A stretch of 64,000 nt of DNA from Rhyacichthys aspro (lineage: Eukaryota > Chordata > Actinopteri > Gobiiformes > Rhyacichthyidae): assembly GCA_036850595.1 (NCBI GenBank), contig CM072163.1, forward strand, positions 2,575,833 through 2,639,832, read 5' to 3'. The position numbers and the translations under genes were made by a program. Positions 1 to 11,754 of the stretch are shown here, piece after piece; positions within the stretch are counted from its first letter, which is position 1, and each line of letters begins with the position of its first letter. The notes below the pieces were generated by a model, which was not told the origin of the DNA, made no database searches, and saw nothing but the letters and a program-made list of their open reading frames with translations.

Positions 1-70
1 AGAGACGAGAGACAACACCACAACAGCTTCATGGACCATTTTACTGTTTCTACACAATATGGGCTGGATG

Positions 71-686
71 TACAGATCTAAAACCTGTTCAAATCCAACC
101 AAAACCTGTAAGAAACCAACTAAAACCTGCTCAAATCCAACTAAAACCTGTTTAAATCAATATAAAACTTGATAAATCCTACTAAAACCTGTAAGAAACC
201 AACTAAATCCAGTTCAAATCCAACTAAAACTAGTTCAAATCCATATGAACCTTGTTCCAATCCAACTAATACCTGTTCAAATCCATCAAAAACTTGTTCA
301 AATCAATATAAAACGTGATAAATCCAATTAAAAACTGTTGAAGTCCAACTAAATCTTGTCCAAATCTGTATAAAACCTGCTCAGAACAAGACTTACAGAA
401 ATAAAATGAGTTCAAATCCAAATATAAGTTCAATTTGTGCCACTTTGCCCTTGTTTTAAGCCCCTTTTAAAATGGTTACTCTTGTTTAGTGTCATTTTGT
501 CTCTTTTTACAGTGGCACACCATTAGAATAGTTTACTACCTTTTGTTTTTGATTAATGAGATAAAAACATCATCGACCTTGAGTTTGACAAATGTGGTTT
601 AGAGTAAAATATCTGGAATAAATGTAATTGTAAATGTATTTAGTGTGACTTTTCTTACTTAGGAGCAATCGCTAACCCTTTAACTG
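71..686 (+). mobile_element. Array-bearing hAT-like repeat, tandem copy 1
   Basis: The first part (about 76-433) is a degenerate 21-bp array with repeated CCTGTTCAAATCCA-like units. The rest is non-repetitive and includes GTGCCACTTTGCCC and GTTTAGTGTCATTTTGTC. Near 585 it has CTTGAGTTTGACAAATGTGG, which resembles the inverted end of the other array-bearing elements here (TGTCAAACTCAA). It is followed immediately by a second copy of the same block. No left terminus is seen, so the copy may be truncated or may begin upstream of the window. Naming it hAT-like rests on the terminal motif, not on a visible target duplication. Confidence 0.55.
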
Positions 687-1286
687 TTCAAATCCAACTA
701 AAACATGTAAGAAACCAACTAAAACCTGTTAATCCAAGTTAAACTTCTTCCAATCCAAGTAAATCCAGTTCAAATCCAAGTAAATCCAGTTCAAATCCAA
801 CTAAAACTAGTTCAAATCCACATGAACCTTGTTCCAATCCAACTAATACCTGTTCAAATCCATCAATAACGTGTTCAAATCGATATAAAACGTTGTTGAA
901 GTCCAACTAAATCTTGTCCAAATCTGTATAAAACCTGTTCAGAACAAGACTTACAGAAATAAAATGAGTTCAAATCCAACTAAAACCTTTTCAAATCCAT
1001 ATAAAAGTTCAATTGGTGCCACTTTGCCCTCATTTTAAGCTCATGTTTAGCCCTTTTAAATGGGTTCTCTTGTTTAGTGTCATTTTGTCTCTTTTTACAG
1101 TGGCACACCATTAGAATAGTTTACTACCTTTTGTTTTTTATTAATGAGATAAAAACATCATCGACCTTGAGTTTGACAAATGTGGTTTAGTGTCAAATAT
1201 GTCTTAAAAATTCTGGAATAAATGTAATTGTAAATGTATTTAGTGTGACTTTTCTTACTTAGGAGCAATCGCTAACCCTTTAACTG
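684..1286 (+). mobile_element. Array-bearing hAT-like repeat, tandem copy 2
   Basis: A direct duplicate of the preceding block at an offset of about 590-600 bp. Both copies share TGTAAGAAACCAACT, CATGAACCTTGTTCC-like units, the GTGCCACTTTGCCC segment, the CTTGAGTTTGAC terminus and a final AGGAGCAATCGCTAACCC. Small indels separate the copies, including an extra segment near 1035-1050, so the duplication is not brand new. Confidence 0.6.
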
Positions 1287-2175
1287 AATAATTTATTCCA
1301 AAGAGGTTTAAATTTGACCCATAAGGCGCCTCCGGTGGCTTTGTAACTAGATTTGAGTCTCTCTGTGTCACAAATCCACGGCTGCACACACACAGTGGGT
1401 CTAAAAGCCTGCTCCTTTGGTCTGCCGCTCTGATGGAGGCAAATTAACCTCCTCCAGAGTGCTGCCATAATGCGAGCCTGCAGTCGTGGGCTTTTAGTGC
1501 CGGTCAGATGTAAAAAAAGGAAAAAAAAAAACAGCGGGGGACGGACGGCGCAGGTAAGTCCGAGGGCTTTTAATCTCCATTAGAGCCGCGTAATGCCACG
1601 GTCCAGATGTGATTTGATTTGACGTGGCTCACCTTGGCCTTAATCACACGCCCACGGCCGGCTCACACCACCTGGAGGCCGCCACCAACACGGAAAATAA
1701 ACGCACCGCGGATTCAATAAAAGGAGCAGGACACTCGAGAGCTCAAGGCCCATCACAAGAAAATACTAGGAATCCAACAGAAAGAGACCGACTCAGAGGA
1801 AGTGGACAAATCAGAGGGTCGTACTTTACACATTTAGATTATTTACAGAAAAAAACCTACGAGAAATATATCAGAAATGTCAGAGAATCGTGGAGCGAGG
1901 ACAAAGAGGATTAATGGATGTAAACAAAAACATCCTAAGATTTACTTTAAGTGTTCTTTCATTTGGTTCCTAGTTTGTCATTATTTCCAAACCACACAGT
2001 GTTACATACAGTAAGTTTTATTCAGATGTGGAGATAAAAAGTAAAGTAAACTATAAAGTATGTTTATTTTTATTAATTTACAAAATTCAAAGTGAAAAAA
2101 CAGAAGAGAATTTTAAATTAAATCAATATTTGGTCTGAGTTTGTCTCAAAACAGAAACAGTTCAAGCAGTTCCTC
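1287..2175. other. Gene-free stretch, locally CpG-rich
   Basis: No gene is supported. About 1480-1760 is richer in GC and CpG than its surroundings and contains TAATCACACGCCCACGG-like mixed-composition sequence, in the manner of conserved non-coding DNA. An open frame at 1624-1914 (+) codes for a low-complexity, charged peptide with no recognisable domain and was not accepted. From 1915 on the sequence is AT-rich with nothing distinctive. Confidence 0.4.
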
Positions 2176-3498
2176 TGGACTAAACCAGACCAAACTGGAC
2201 TAAACCAGACCATGTAATCCCAGACAAAACCAGACCAAACTGGACTAAACCAGACCATGTAATCCCAGACAAAACCAGACCAGACTGGACTAAACCAGAC
2301 CATGTAATCCCAGACTAAACCAGACCAGACTGGACTAAACCAGACCATGTAATCCCAGACAAAACCAGACCAAACTGGACTAAACCAGACCATGTAATCC
2401 CAGACAAAACCAGACCAGACTGGACTAAACCAGACCATGTAATCCCAGACAAAACCAGACCAAACTGGACTAAACCAGACCATGTAATCCCAGACAAAAC
2501 CAGACCAAACTGGACTAAACCAGACCATGTAATCCCAGACAAAACCAGACCAAACTGGACTAAACCAGACCATGTAATCCCAGACAAAACCAGACCAAAC
2601 TGGACTAAACCAGACCATGTAATCCCAGACAAAACCAGACCAGACTGGACTAAACCAGACCATGTAATCCCAGACAAAACCAGACCAAACTGGACTAAAC
2701 CAGACCATGTAATCCCAGACTAAACCAGGTTACTCTAGACTAAACCAGACCATGTAATCCCAGACAAAACCAGACCAAACTGGACTAAACCAGACCATGT
2801 AATCCCAGACAAAACCAGACCACACTGGACTAAACCAGACCATGTAATCCCAGACAAAACCAGACCAGACTGGACTAAACCAGACCATGTAATCCCAGAC
2901 AAAACCAGACCAGACTGGACTAAACCAGACCATGTAATCCCAGACTAAACCAGACCATGTAATCCCAGACTAAACCAGACCATGTAATCCCAGACAAAAC
3001 CAGACCAAACTGGACTAAACCAGACCATGTAATCCCAGACAAAACCAGACCAAACTGGACTAAACCAGACCATGTAATCCCAGACTAAACCAGACCAGAC
3101 TGGACTAAACCAGACCATGTAATCCCAGACAAAACCAGACCAAACTGGACTAAACCAGACCATGTAATCCCAGACAAAACCAGACCAAACTGGACTAAAC
3201 CAGACCATGTAATCCCAGACTAAACCAGACCAGACTGGACTAAACCAGACCATGTAATCCCAGACAAAACCAGACCAAACTGGACTAAACCAGACCATGT
3301 AATCCCAGACAAAACCAGACCAGACTGGACTAAACCAGACCATGTAATCCCAGACTAAACCAGACCAGACTGGACTAAACCAGACCATGTAATCCCAGAC
3401 AAAACCAGACCAGACTGGACTAAACCAGACCATGTAATCCCAGACAAAACCAGACCAGACTGGACTAAACCAGACCATGTAATCCCAGACTAAACCAG
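2176..3498. repeat. 45-bp minisatellite, about 29 units
   Basis: Tandem 45-bp units, each built of two related halves carrying CCAGACCATGTAATCC and CCAGACCAAACTGG. Variation is concentrated in the second half (CCAAACTGG, CCAGACTGG, CCACACTGG) and at GACAAAACC versus GACTAAACC. Irregular short units occur near 2720-2745 and 2941-2985. Because 45 is divisible by three, the minus strand is open through long stretches and repeats a 15-residue peptide beginning MVWFSPVWSG. This is a by-product of the period, not evidence of a gene. Confidence 0.97.
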
Positions 3499-4170
3499 GG
3501 AGGCTCTTGTTCTGGGATCCCTCTAAAAACCTTGAGTTCAGACTCGTCCTGCAGCTCTAACTTTTGAGGTGAAGTCCTCAGAGATCCACAACTCCGACTG
3601 CGTTTTCACGTTGTGCTTGTTAACAATCAAAACCAGAGATTAGGTACACAGCCTCGCGGCAGATTGGCTTTGGGAACAGAAGCCTGGCCCGGGACGCAGA
3701 CGGAGAGGAGGTCCGTGTCCTTGAGAGAATAAACACAATGACTACATCCGAGGCGGCCATATTGCTCTGGTAAACAACGTTTTGAAGAAAGAAAACACGG
3801 CTCCGCCTCGTCTCACGCTGCCGCTCGGAGAGACGCGCCGGAGACAGGTAACGAGGCTGTGAACACAAATCCCAGGATTGGATAAATATTATATTCAAAT
3901 GGGGAGATGTACCTCAGGAGTTTACAGCAGAGAGGAGGGAGAACATGACAGTGGATCAAAGCTGCAGCTGTAAACACCGCTCGGCTCGGTGTGTCTCGCC
4001 GAGGGATTCAACTGCTTTATTTTGTCTTGTTAAGAGGCCGCACCAAATCTACTACACATTTTAACTCTTTAAACACAGATTATACACAAAAATGTCACCA
4101 GACAATATAGCAATGTATTAACTTATATATTAGATTATAGCACTATTACTAAGGATTGATACAGAACTAA
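3499..4170. other. Gene-free stretch with CpG-rich centre
   Basis: About 3640-3860 is moderately GC/CpG-rich (GGCCCGGGACG, CTGCCGCTCGGAGAGACGCGCC) and could be regulatory or an unrecognised exon. The minus-strand frame across it shows no domain. The remainder is AT-rich single-copy sequence. Confidence 0.35.
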
Positions 4171-4838
4171 GGTTTATACTGGTGTAAGTTGGATTTGAAC
4201 AGGTTTTAGATGGATTTGAACAGGTTTTAGATGGATTTGAACAGGTTTTAGATGGATTTGAACAGGTTTTAGATGGATTTAAACAGATTTTAGATGGATT
4301 TGAACAGGTTTTAGATGGATTTAAACAGGTTTTAGATGGGTTTGGACAGGTTTTACATGGATTTGGACAGGTTTTAAATGGATTTGGACAGGTTTTAGAT
4401 GGATTTGAACAGGTTTTGGATGGATTTGAACAGGTTTTGGATGGATCTGAACAGGTTTTAGATGGATTTAAACAGGTCTTGGATGGATTTGAACAGGTTT
4501 TAGTTGGGTTTGAACAGGTTTCAGTTGGTTTTATACTGGTGTAAGTTGGATTTGATGAGGTTTTAGTTGGTTTTGTACAGGTTTTAGTTGGATTTATACT
4601 GGTTTAAGTTGGATTTGAACAGGTTATAGTCAGATTTAAATAGGTTTTAGTCAGATTTAAACAGGTTTTGGTCATATTTGAACAGGTTTTAGTTGGATTC
4701 GTACATGTTTTGTTGGGTTTGAACAGGTTATAATCAGATTTATCCTGGAGTTAGTTGAATATGAACCAGTTTTTGTTTAATTTTAACAGTTCTCTTCAGA
4801 TTTAAACATGTTTTAATTGCATTTGAACAGATTTGAGA
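4171..4838 (-). repeat. 21-bp minisatellite array (minus orientation)
   Basis: About 30 units, read on the plus strand as TGGATTTGAACAGGTTTTAG, the reverse complement of the CCTGTTCAAATCCA unit. Many units are interrupted or have a one-base change (TTTAAACAGG, TTTGGACAGG). Near 4520-4620 the variant TTTATACTGGTGTAAG appears, which also occurs in the 17.6-kb array. No hAT-type terminus is seen at either side. Confidence 0.95.
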
Positions 4839-5225
4839 TACTTTCCTCTCTTCTTTAAACTCATCCAGGGTCTTGGCTGATCTCTGGTGTTTTTGGTGTC
4901 TTTGGTGTCTTTTTGTGACCGGCTGAACTCGACTTCACTGAACGCTGTTTAAAGCAGTGACTCAGACTCAGCCCGAGCGTCGACAGCAGCCGTAACAGCG
5001 CCACATTTAAGTGCAAATGCATTGTATTTGCCGACATGAATTCCCCAGTGATTTTATTCATAGAAAATGGAACGCTGTGGGGTTTGTGACAGATGTCGTC
5101 GTCTGCGGCCGTCCTCTGACTTATTCATAAGCCCTTTAGAAAGATGGATGCTATCAGAAAACAGTTTGTTCGTAACTGGCAGCAGAATCAAACGCCACCT
5201 TCATTTTTTTGGTTTTGTTTTTATC
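4839..5225. other. Gene-free stretch
   Basis: Single-copy sequence of mixed composition. Short frames on both strands around 4861-5273 overlap each other and show no domain; none is accepted. Confidence 0.35.
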
Positions 5226-6199
5226 TGTTCTCATCAAACTCAAGGCCCAGGGGCCAAATGCGGCCCTTTGTAATGTTTAATGTGGCCCTTCCGTACATTT
5301 AAAAGGGGATTGTTTTCAACAGGTTTTAGATTTTTGCTTCAAAGATAAATTATGTAAATGTACAAATCCATCTAAAACCTGTTCAACTTTAATTAAACAT
5401 CTTCAAATCCATCTAAAACCTGTATGGATCCAACTACAACCTGTTCAACCATCTAAAACCTGTTCAGATCCATCTAAAACCTGTTCAAATCCACCTAAAA
5501 CCTGTATGGATCCAACTACAACCTGTTCAACCATCTAAAACCTGTTCAAATCCACCTAAAACCTGTTCAAATCCATCTAAAACATGTTAAAATTCACCCA
5601 AACCTTTTGAAATCCACCTAAAACCTGTTCAGATGCAGCCATAACCTGTTCGAATTCACCTAAACCTGTTGAAATCCATCTAAAACCTGTTCGGATTCAG
5701 ATCCAACAATATCCTGTTCAAATCTATCTAAACAAGTTAAAATCCATCCAAAACCTGTTAAAATCCAACTACAAACTGTTCAAATCCATCAAAAACCTGT
5801 TCAGATCAAACTAAAACCTGTTCAAAACCATCTAAAACCTGTTCAGATCTGACTTTAACTTGTTCAAATCCAACTTACACCAGTATAAATCCAACTAAAA
5901 CCTGTTCAAAACCAACTAAAACCTCATCAAATCCAACTTACACCAGTATAAAACCGACTAAAACCTGTCTAAACAAGTTAAAATCCATCCAAAACTTATT
6001 AAAATCCAACTACAAACTGTTCAAATCCATCTAAAAACCAGCTTCCATAAAAGGAGGAAATTTATGTTAAATATAACTTTTGTAAAACTCAAATGAAGAT
6101 GAAACCTCACATTCAAAATTTAATAACATCTTCCAAAAAGCCTGAAATGATTCTTATTAACTATTGCGGCCTCTCTCCACTTTGAGTTTGACTCCACTG
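5226..6199 (+). mobile_element. hAT-like non-autonomous element with internal 21-bp array
   Basis: The left end contains TCATCAAACTCAAGG followed by GGGGCCAAATGCGGCCC. The right end is CACTTTGAGTTTGACTCCACTG, recognisable as the inverted form of the TCAAACTCAA terminus. The centre (about 5367-6033) is a 21-bp array in plus orientation. The subterminal stretch AACTCAAATGAAGATG...CTCACATTCAAAATT recurs in other copies (11.8, 23.9, 46.4 and 47.6 kb). An 8-bp target duplication is not recognisable. No transposase is present, so it is non-autonomous. Confidence 0.75.
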
Positions 6200-6800
6200 T
6201 TGTAGAGCAATTAATGTGAATAGTTTAACCTTTCATTTGGGCTTCCTTCAGAAATCATTGTGACTTCATAACCCGGGTCGTCAATAAAGACCCAGCTCAT
6301 GAGCCATTTCCGAAAGGTTAATAGGAATAACCCTGTTTTTGCCGCCGGATCGTAAGCCCGTCTTGATCCCGACTCGCACCTCCACGGACGCCCTCCATCT
6401 GCATCTATTTGTATTTCCATTTAAAGGTTGTCTTTTATGAGTCCATCTCGGGTGGACGGATCGATGCGTTCAGATACGAGGCGGTGGGAGTCCGGCTCGA
6501 TCAAACACACTGGTTTTAATGAGGCTGCGAGGGACTGAGATGTCCTCCAACATTGACACGACCTTTGAAAAGTGGACGGCGTCGCTGCAGCGTCCTGGTT
6601 AAAGAGAAAGTGGAGATACGGAAAGTTTTATAGATTACAGTGATTTATAAAAGACATGACAGAGTGTATGTGAGAGCATCTGTTATCTGTTGTTTATGAC
6701 GGTGAACTTTTCATGTAAGAACTTAAAAAGCAGTTCAAGACAGAAGTAGTTTATTTAAAAGGTGGCAAATTTAAGAAAAAGATCTGTAACGGAAGATAAA
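6200..6800. other. Gene-free stretch, CpG-containing
   Basis: About 6280-6600 carries scattered CpG and is less AT-rich than its surroundings. No recognised gene, RNA or repeat. Confidence 0.35.
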
Positions 6801-7510
6801 ATAGATGGAGTTGAACAGGTTTTATTCAGATTTAAACCAGTTTTAGTTGGATTTGAACAGGTCTTAGATAGATTTGGAAAAGATTTATTTGAATTTAAAG
6901 AGGTTTTTGTCAGATTTAAACACATTTTATTTAGATTTAAACAGGTTTAAGATGGATTTTAACTGGTTTTAGATGGATTTGAACAAGGTTAAATTGGATT
7001 TAATCAGGCTTTAGTTTGATTTGGACAAGTTTTATTTGGATTTGAACAGGTTTTATTCAGATTTAAACCAGTTTATTTGGATTTAAACAGGTTTTAGATG
7101 GATTTGAACAGGTTTTATTCGGTTTTAAACAGCTTTTATTCAGATTTCAACAGGTTTTAATTGGATCTGAACAAGTTTTAGTTGGATTTAAACAGGTTTT
7201 TGTCAGATTTAAACACGTTTTATTTAGATTTAAACCAGTTTTAGATGCATTTGAACAGGTTTTAGATGGATTTGAACAAGGTTAAATTGGATTTTATCAG
7301 GCTTTAGTTTGATTTGGACAAGTTTTATTTGGATTTGAACAGATTTTATTCAGATTTAAACCAGTTTATTTGGATTTGGACAGGTTTTAGATGCATTTGG
7401 ACAGGTTTTAGATGGATTTGAAGAGGTCTTATCCAGATTTAAACAGGTTTTTGACAGATTTAAACAGGTTTTATTTCAATTTAAACAGGTTTTAATTTGA
7501 TTTGATATCA
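6801..7510 (-). repeat. 21-bp minisatellite array (minus orientation)
   Basis: Units of the TTTGAACAGG/TTTTAGATGG type. A higher-order repeat is visible: a block running from GATTTTAACTGG through GGACAAGTTTTATTTGG near 6950-7080 recurs near 7230-7370 with small changes. No terminal inverted repeat flanks it. The short plus-strand frame inside it is a by-product of the 21-bp period. Confidence 0.93.
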
Positions 7511-8122
7511 TTTCCATCTTTATTTATCATATTTTAAGTTAAGTGGAGTACGATGGTCCCACTGTGTCTCTCCCTCGTCCCGCTGCAGGTTCATGGAGTT
7601 ATTCATTTTAAATTGACCTAAAGCATTAAACTTTTTTTTTTAAAACTTATAGTTGATTGTTGGAAGCAAATGAAGATGTCAAAATATTAATGCATTTAAG
7701 TACCTCGAGGCATTTGGGAGTAATTTAAAGATTTCTCTGAATAAATGCATTAAGAGACAAGCAGGTGATCATTATTCATCTTTAGTCTCCACAGATACAG
7801 CCCGCTTCATTTTGCTGAGCTTTCAACATCACCCAAAGATTAATCCCGTGAAAACAATGACTTTTTTTTTCTCTTTTTAGAAATTAAATGACAAGATGTA
7901 ATTTTCCACCTCAGTGCTTTGGTGCCGAGAGAAGCGCACGGCTCAGAAATCATACTCCGTTCTTATCTCCGTCTCGTGGTGAGGTCTTGAATCTGGCAGC
8001 GCTCCGTAAGAACACCGCCATGTACCACACAAGTCACACAAAGACACAACAGAGACACAACAGACACACAACAGACACACAACAGTCACAACAGAGCTGA
8101 CCAAGACTGGAAACAAGGCTGA
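7511..8122. other. Gene-free stretch ending in a short simple repeat
   Basis: Mostly AT-rich single-copy sequence. At 8034-8098 there is a short tandem tract based on ACACAACAG with a period near 10 bp. The small plus-strand frame covering it ends in the simple repeat and is not credible as a gene. Confidence 0.5.
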
Positions 8123-8447
8123 AGTCAGGTTTTATTTGGATTTAAACAGGTTTTATTCAGATTTAAACAGGTTTTAATCAGATTTGAACAGATTTTATTC
8201 AGATATAAACAGGTTTTATTCAGATTTCAACAGGTTTTAATTGAATTTAAACAGGTTTTAGTCAGATTCAAACAGGTTTTAGTTGGATTTGAACAGGTTT
8301 TATTCAGGTATAAACAAGTTTTAGTTGGATTTGAATAGGTTTTATTCAGATTCAAACAGTTTTTAGTTGGATTTGAATGGGTTTTATTTGAATTTGAACA
8401 GGTTTTATTCAGATTTCAACAGGTTTTAATTTAATTGCACAGATTTT
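8123..8447 (-). repeat. 21-bp minisatellite array (minus orientation)
   Basis: About 15 units of the same family; ATTCAGATTTAAACAGG and GTTGGATTTGAACAGG are the main variants. No flanking hAT-type ends are visible. Confidence 0.92.
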
Positions 8448-9350
8448 TTCGCTGCAATACCTCGAGTGACCACTAATCAAACTGGTGTCAGGGAGCCTTG
8501 TCCAGATTTTATAAAACATCCATGTTCTAGTCCCACTCTGCTCCATCCACATGTTCCATCCACTACAAATAACATCATTTTTTACAGTTACTGCTAATTC
8601 CAAACGTTAAAAGTCCAGTTTTGGTCCGACCTCGTCCCGTAGAAGCACACAGAAGATCAGCAGCAGTCTTTTGTCCGAGCGACGAGGAAACACATCGTCA
8701 TTCTCCTTGTCGTCCCCGTGTCCGTCCTTTACTCCGGGCCTGACCTCTGTTCGCCTCCTCCTCTCTCTAAACTCCTTCGCTCCCGGGAAGGTCTCGTACA
8801 CATCAAAGCCGGTCCGTTCTGGGACTATCGGCAAACACGGGATAATTGGGCGTCGTGGAGGTCTCCCACTCGAGTCTGCGGGGCCTTTGTGACACGAAAA
8901 GTGCACAAATAAAAGCAGCAGAGAGCGACAGGTCCGACGCCTGAAGCAGAGCCGGGAATAGGGCGCGATGACATGAATATCAATGCTGCCCCTGCAAGGT
9001 AAACAATGACTCTTAATTACCAGGCCAAGTTTTAATTAAGATGACGGTGCAGTAATTATTGCCCCTGACAGAGAAGATTGAAGCGGGGAGTCCATGTTCT
9101 GATTAGGATGCTTTGGGACCTATAGGGAGCCGATAATGACATGACCTCTTGTTGTCAGAGCGGCGGGGAGGCTCCAGTCGACAAATGTCTTCACCTTTTC
9201 TATTTCGCTCACTTGCCTCAGTGCACATCAGAGGAAATAGGTTTCCACAAGAACAGTGAAGGGTAGGAAGGGTAAGTGATACTGATCTGGACACTCCTGG
9301 GATCTGCATTAGTCTGAAAACGAAACGGAAAAGCTGGTATATAGAGGCAT
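8448..9350. other. Gene-free stretch, candidate conserved non-coding DNA
   Basis: About 8600-8920 is GC/CpG-rich and open in three overlapping frames, none with a recognisable domain. About 8940-9120 has a different look: TCTTAATTACC, TTTTAATTAAGATGACGG and GTAATTATTGCCCC, i.e. several homeodomain-type TAATTA motifs in otherwise balanced sequence. This is the texture of a conserved developmental enhancer, but there is no alignment to back it. Confidence 0.35.
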
Positions 9351-11754
9351 CATCAGTAAAGATATTTCCAGTATATTAAACAGTTCAATAGTGATAAAAA
9401 CAAGGGCTTTTTATGACTTTTAGTGGCAGTAAAAGCCTCAAAATAATCTGTAAAGTAGTGTTCTTTGGCTTTTTGTTTGAGTGCAGCATCACAAAGTCAA
9501 AAGCATCTTGTAAACTTTGGTTTGGTGTCTTCTTGTTTAAGCAAAATCTACATTTAATATAAGTATAAGATAAGGTTAAAGGTGTTGCAGTTTCTAACCC
9601 ATTAAAACAGAGAGGCCACATTTATTTAGAGATGCATCACAGGAACAAGAGATTGAACTTTACTGTTACTTTGCTTAAAATTAATCAAACTTGGACGAAT
9701 AATTGACCTTGTGTAATAACATTTACTTTAGGTATTAAAAAGTGACGTAGAAAAATACATTTTCGGCATTTTTGTTTAAGTTTTCTTATGTTTATGCCTG
9801 TACTAAACTGGAGAAGTTTTACAGTGATATATTTTATCTAATCTAATAATTATCTAATTTAATATTTTCCCTATTCATCTGTAGTGTGTCACTTTAATTA
9901 AATATGTGGCATAAATGTTAGCAATTAACGCAAAAGCCAATGTTTGTCACATAGAAGTAACTCAGAGACTGTTCAAAATGCTCATATTAACACAGACTAA
10001 ACATTATTTTTGTCCCAGATCAATCTCCTGAGTCTGAGTCCTGTCTTCTGAAGCTTATGTAACACAACACAACCCTCATTTGTCTTTTATGTTTGTGTTA
10101 AAATGACTGAAAAGTATTCCTTGTGAAGAATTTGAAAAATAAATAGACAACCCAGTGTTGGTTGGTTTTAGTTTTGACAACAATGCAGCTATTTTACCCA
10201 AAGCTGTACAAAGGATTTTAAAAATACAGAGTTATAAAAATGTTTGCTTGGATTTGGAACATGTTATTTCTAAATGTCTATGTTCCAAAAGTAGATGATG
10301 TTAACCAAAAGAGGACTGTCATTTGCCATAAAGGAAGAAAATTACCAAAATCCTAAGAATTTGCTGGAAAAATATTAAAAGTACATTTCCCATTATGAGC
10401 TCGCCCAGACTCCAGCTGCTCTGAAAATAATCAGATTTTCTAAAAAAGACAAGAAGAAATACTGCGTTCTGGTTCTGTGTGTCCTCACTGATGATTTTAC
10501 TGATAAACTGTTCTTAAAAAACCTGAAATAAAACAGAGGCTTGTCGTGAAACGAATCAAACTCCAGTGGATTTGTTTTCTGCAGTTTCTCGGTGACATTC
10601 AGACCTCAGCTTCTACGTCTGTCCTGAATGCACCGCTGGTTTCTCCCAACGGTCGCCTCCACGTCACTGAATCGATCACTTTTAATTGAAGTCAGGCCGG
10701 TTTGTGCTTTTGGAGCTGACGTTAAAACATTAAAAAGTTCTGAGCAGGTGAATGAATTATTCACTGCTGTTGATGGCTCTTTACTAATAAATGAAAGGAC
10801 ATTAAACGCCTAACAGCTCTGGTTTGGTTTTAAGTGAAATAGGCATCTTTTTAACAAATATCAAGAGTTATTTCATGTGAAGCTTATTTAAAACAGACCA
10901 GTTTCAACTAAAAACTCTCATTTGGTCAATCAGTGGATTTAATTCTGTTTTATATCTTATTTCTTTGTCTTTTGGTCAAAACTTTTTACACATTCAAACA
11001 TAAAACATTATGTTTAAAGCCACAACTTTTAGCTCAAAATAATTTTTATCGTTCTTAGCCATGAAATCAGTAAAATCATTGATAAATCAGAAAACTGCAT
11101 TATTATTATTGTGTGTTTTAGTGATATAACACATTTTTCAGGTTTATTTGACTTAGATTAAATTGATGTTGTACTTTTACAACCGTGGACCTCTTGGGTT
11201 AACAACAGGGTTTCTAAAAAAGTACTGAGTATTTCTGTTTTTGTGTCTTCAACCAATAATTATCACCATCATCATCATCATTAGTATTCAAGCCTTTGAC
11301 ACACGCCGAGCTAAAAGCCTGAAAACACAGTTATCCAAGCACAAGAACCTGACATTACCATCAATAATGTCCATCAAACAGAGTAATTCCCGACACATTC
11401 ATCTCACAGCTTCCACCAGTCATTCCACTGTTTGACAGACAGCCATCTTTGGTGGATCCACCATAAACAGCTTGTCTTATTATCAAGTGTTCACTGACCT
11501 TTTCAACCAGATCCTCTCAATAAACCTGCTTCATTACGTCGTACGTTTGTCTTTCCCCGAGGACAGTCCAACATCAGCTGCTCTTAAGACAAGTATCAGC
11601 ACAAGCATCAGAGTAATGGAAGTCAAAGGAAGTAAAGGGAAGCAGCAAACGTTATTTATGTATTTATTTATTGTGCACATTAATGAACGTCTGTTGCGAC
11701 AACCAAAGATGTAAATATAGATTTGAGCTAAGATGCTAATCTGACTCCGTAGTC
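9351..11754. other. AT-rich gene-free stretch
   Basis: No repeat of the families found elsewhere in the window, no RNA gene and no convincing frame. A short ATC/ATT trinucleotide run lies near 11260-11282. Frames on both strands at 11472-11875 overlap and have no domains. Confidence 0.4.

Noticed and set aside
2118..3478. Long minus-strand frames repeating a Trp/Phe-rich 15-residue peptide (MVWFSPVWSG...)
   Set aside because: They follow entirely from a 45-bp tandem repeat without stops in that phase; a second phase is also open, and no promoter, exon context or non-repeat domain is present.
5367..6033. tRNA genes, because of repeated GTTCAAATCC and GTTCGAATTC B-box-like matches
   Set aside because: No A-box at the right spacing and no cloverleaf; the matches are part of the minisatellite unit.
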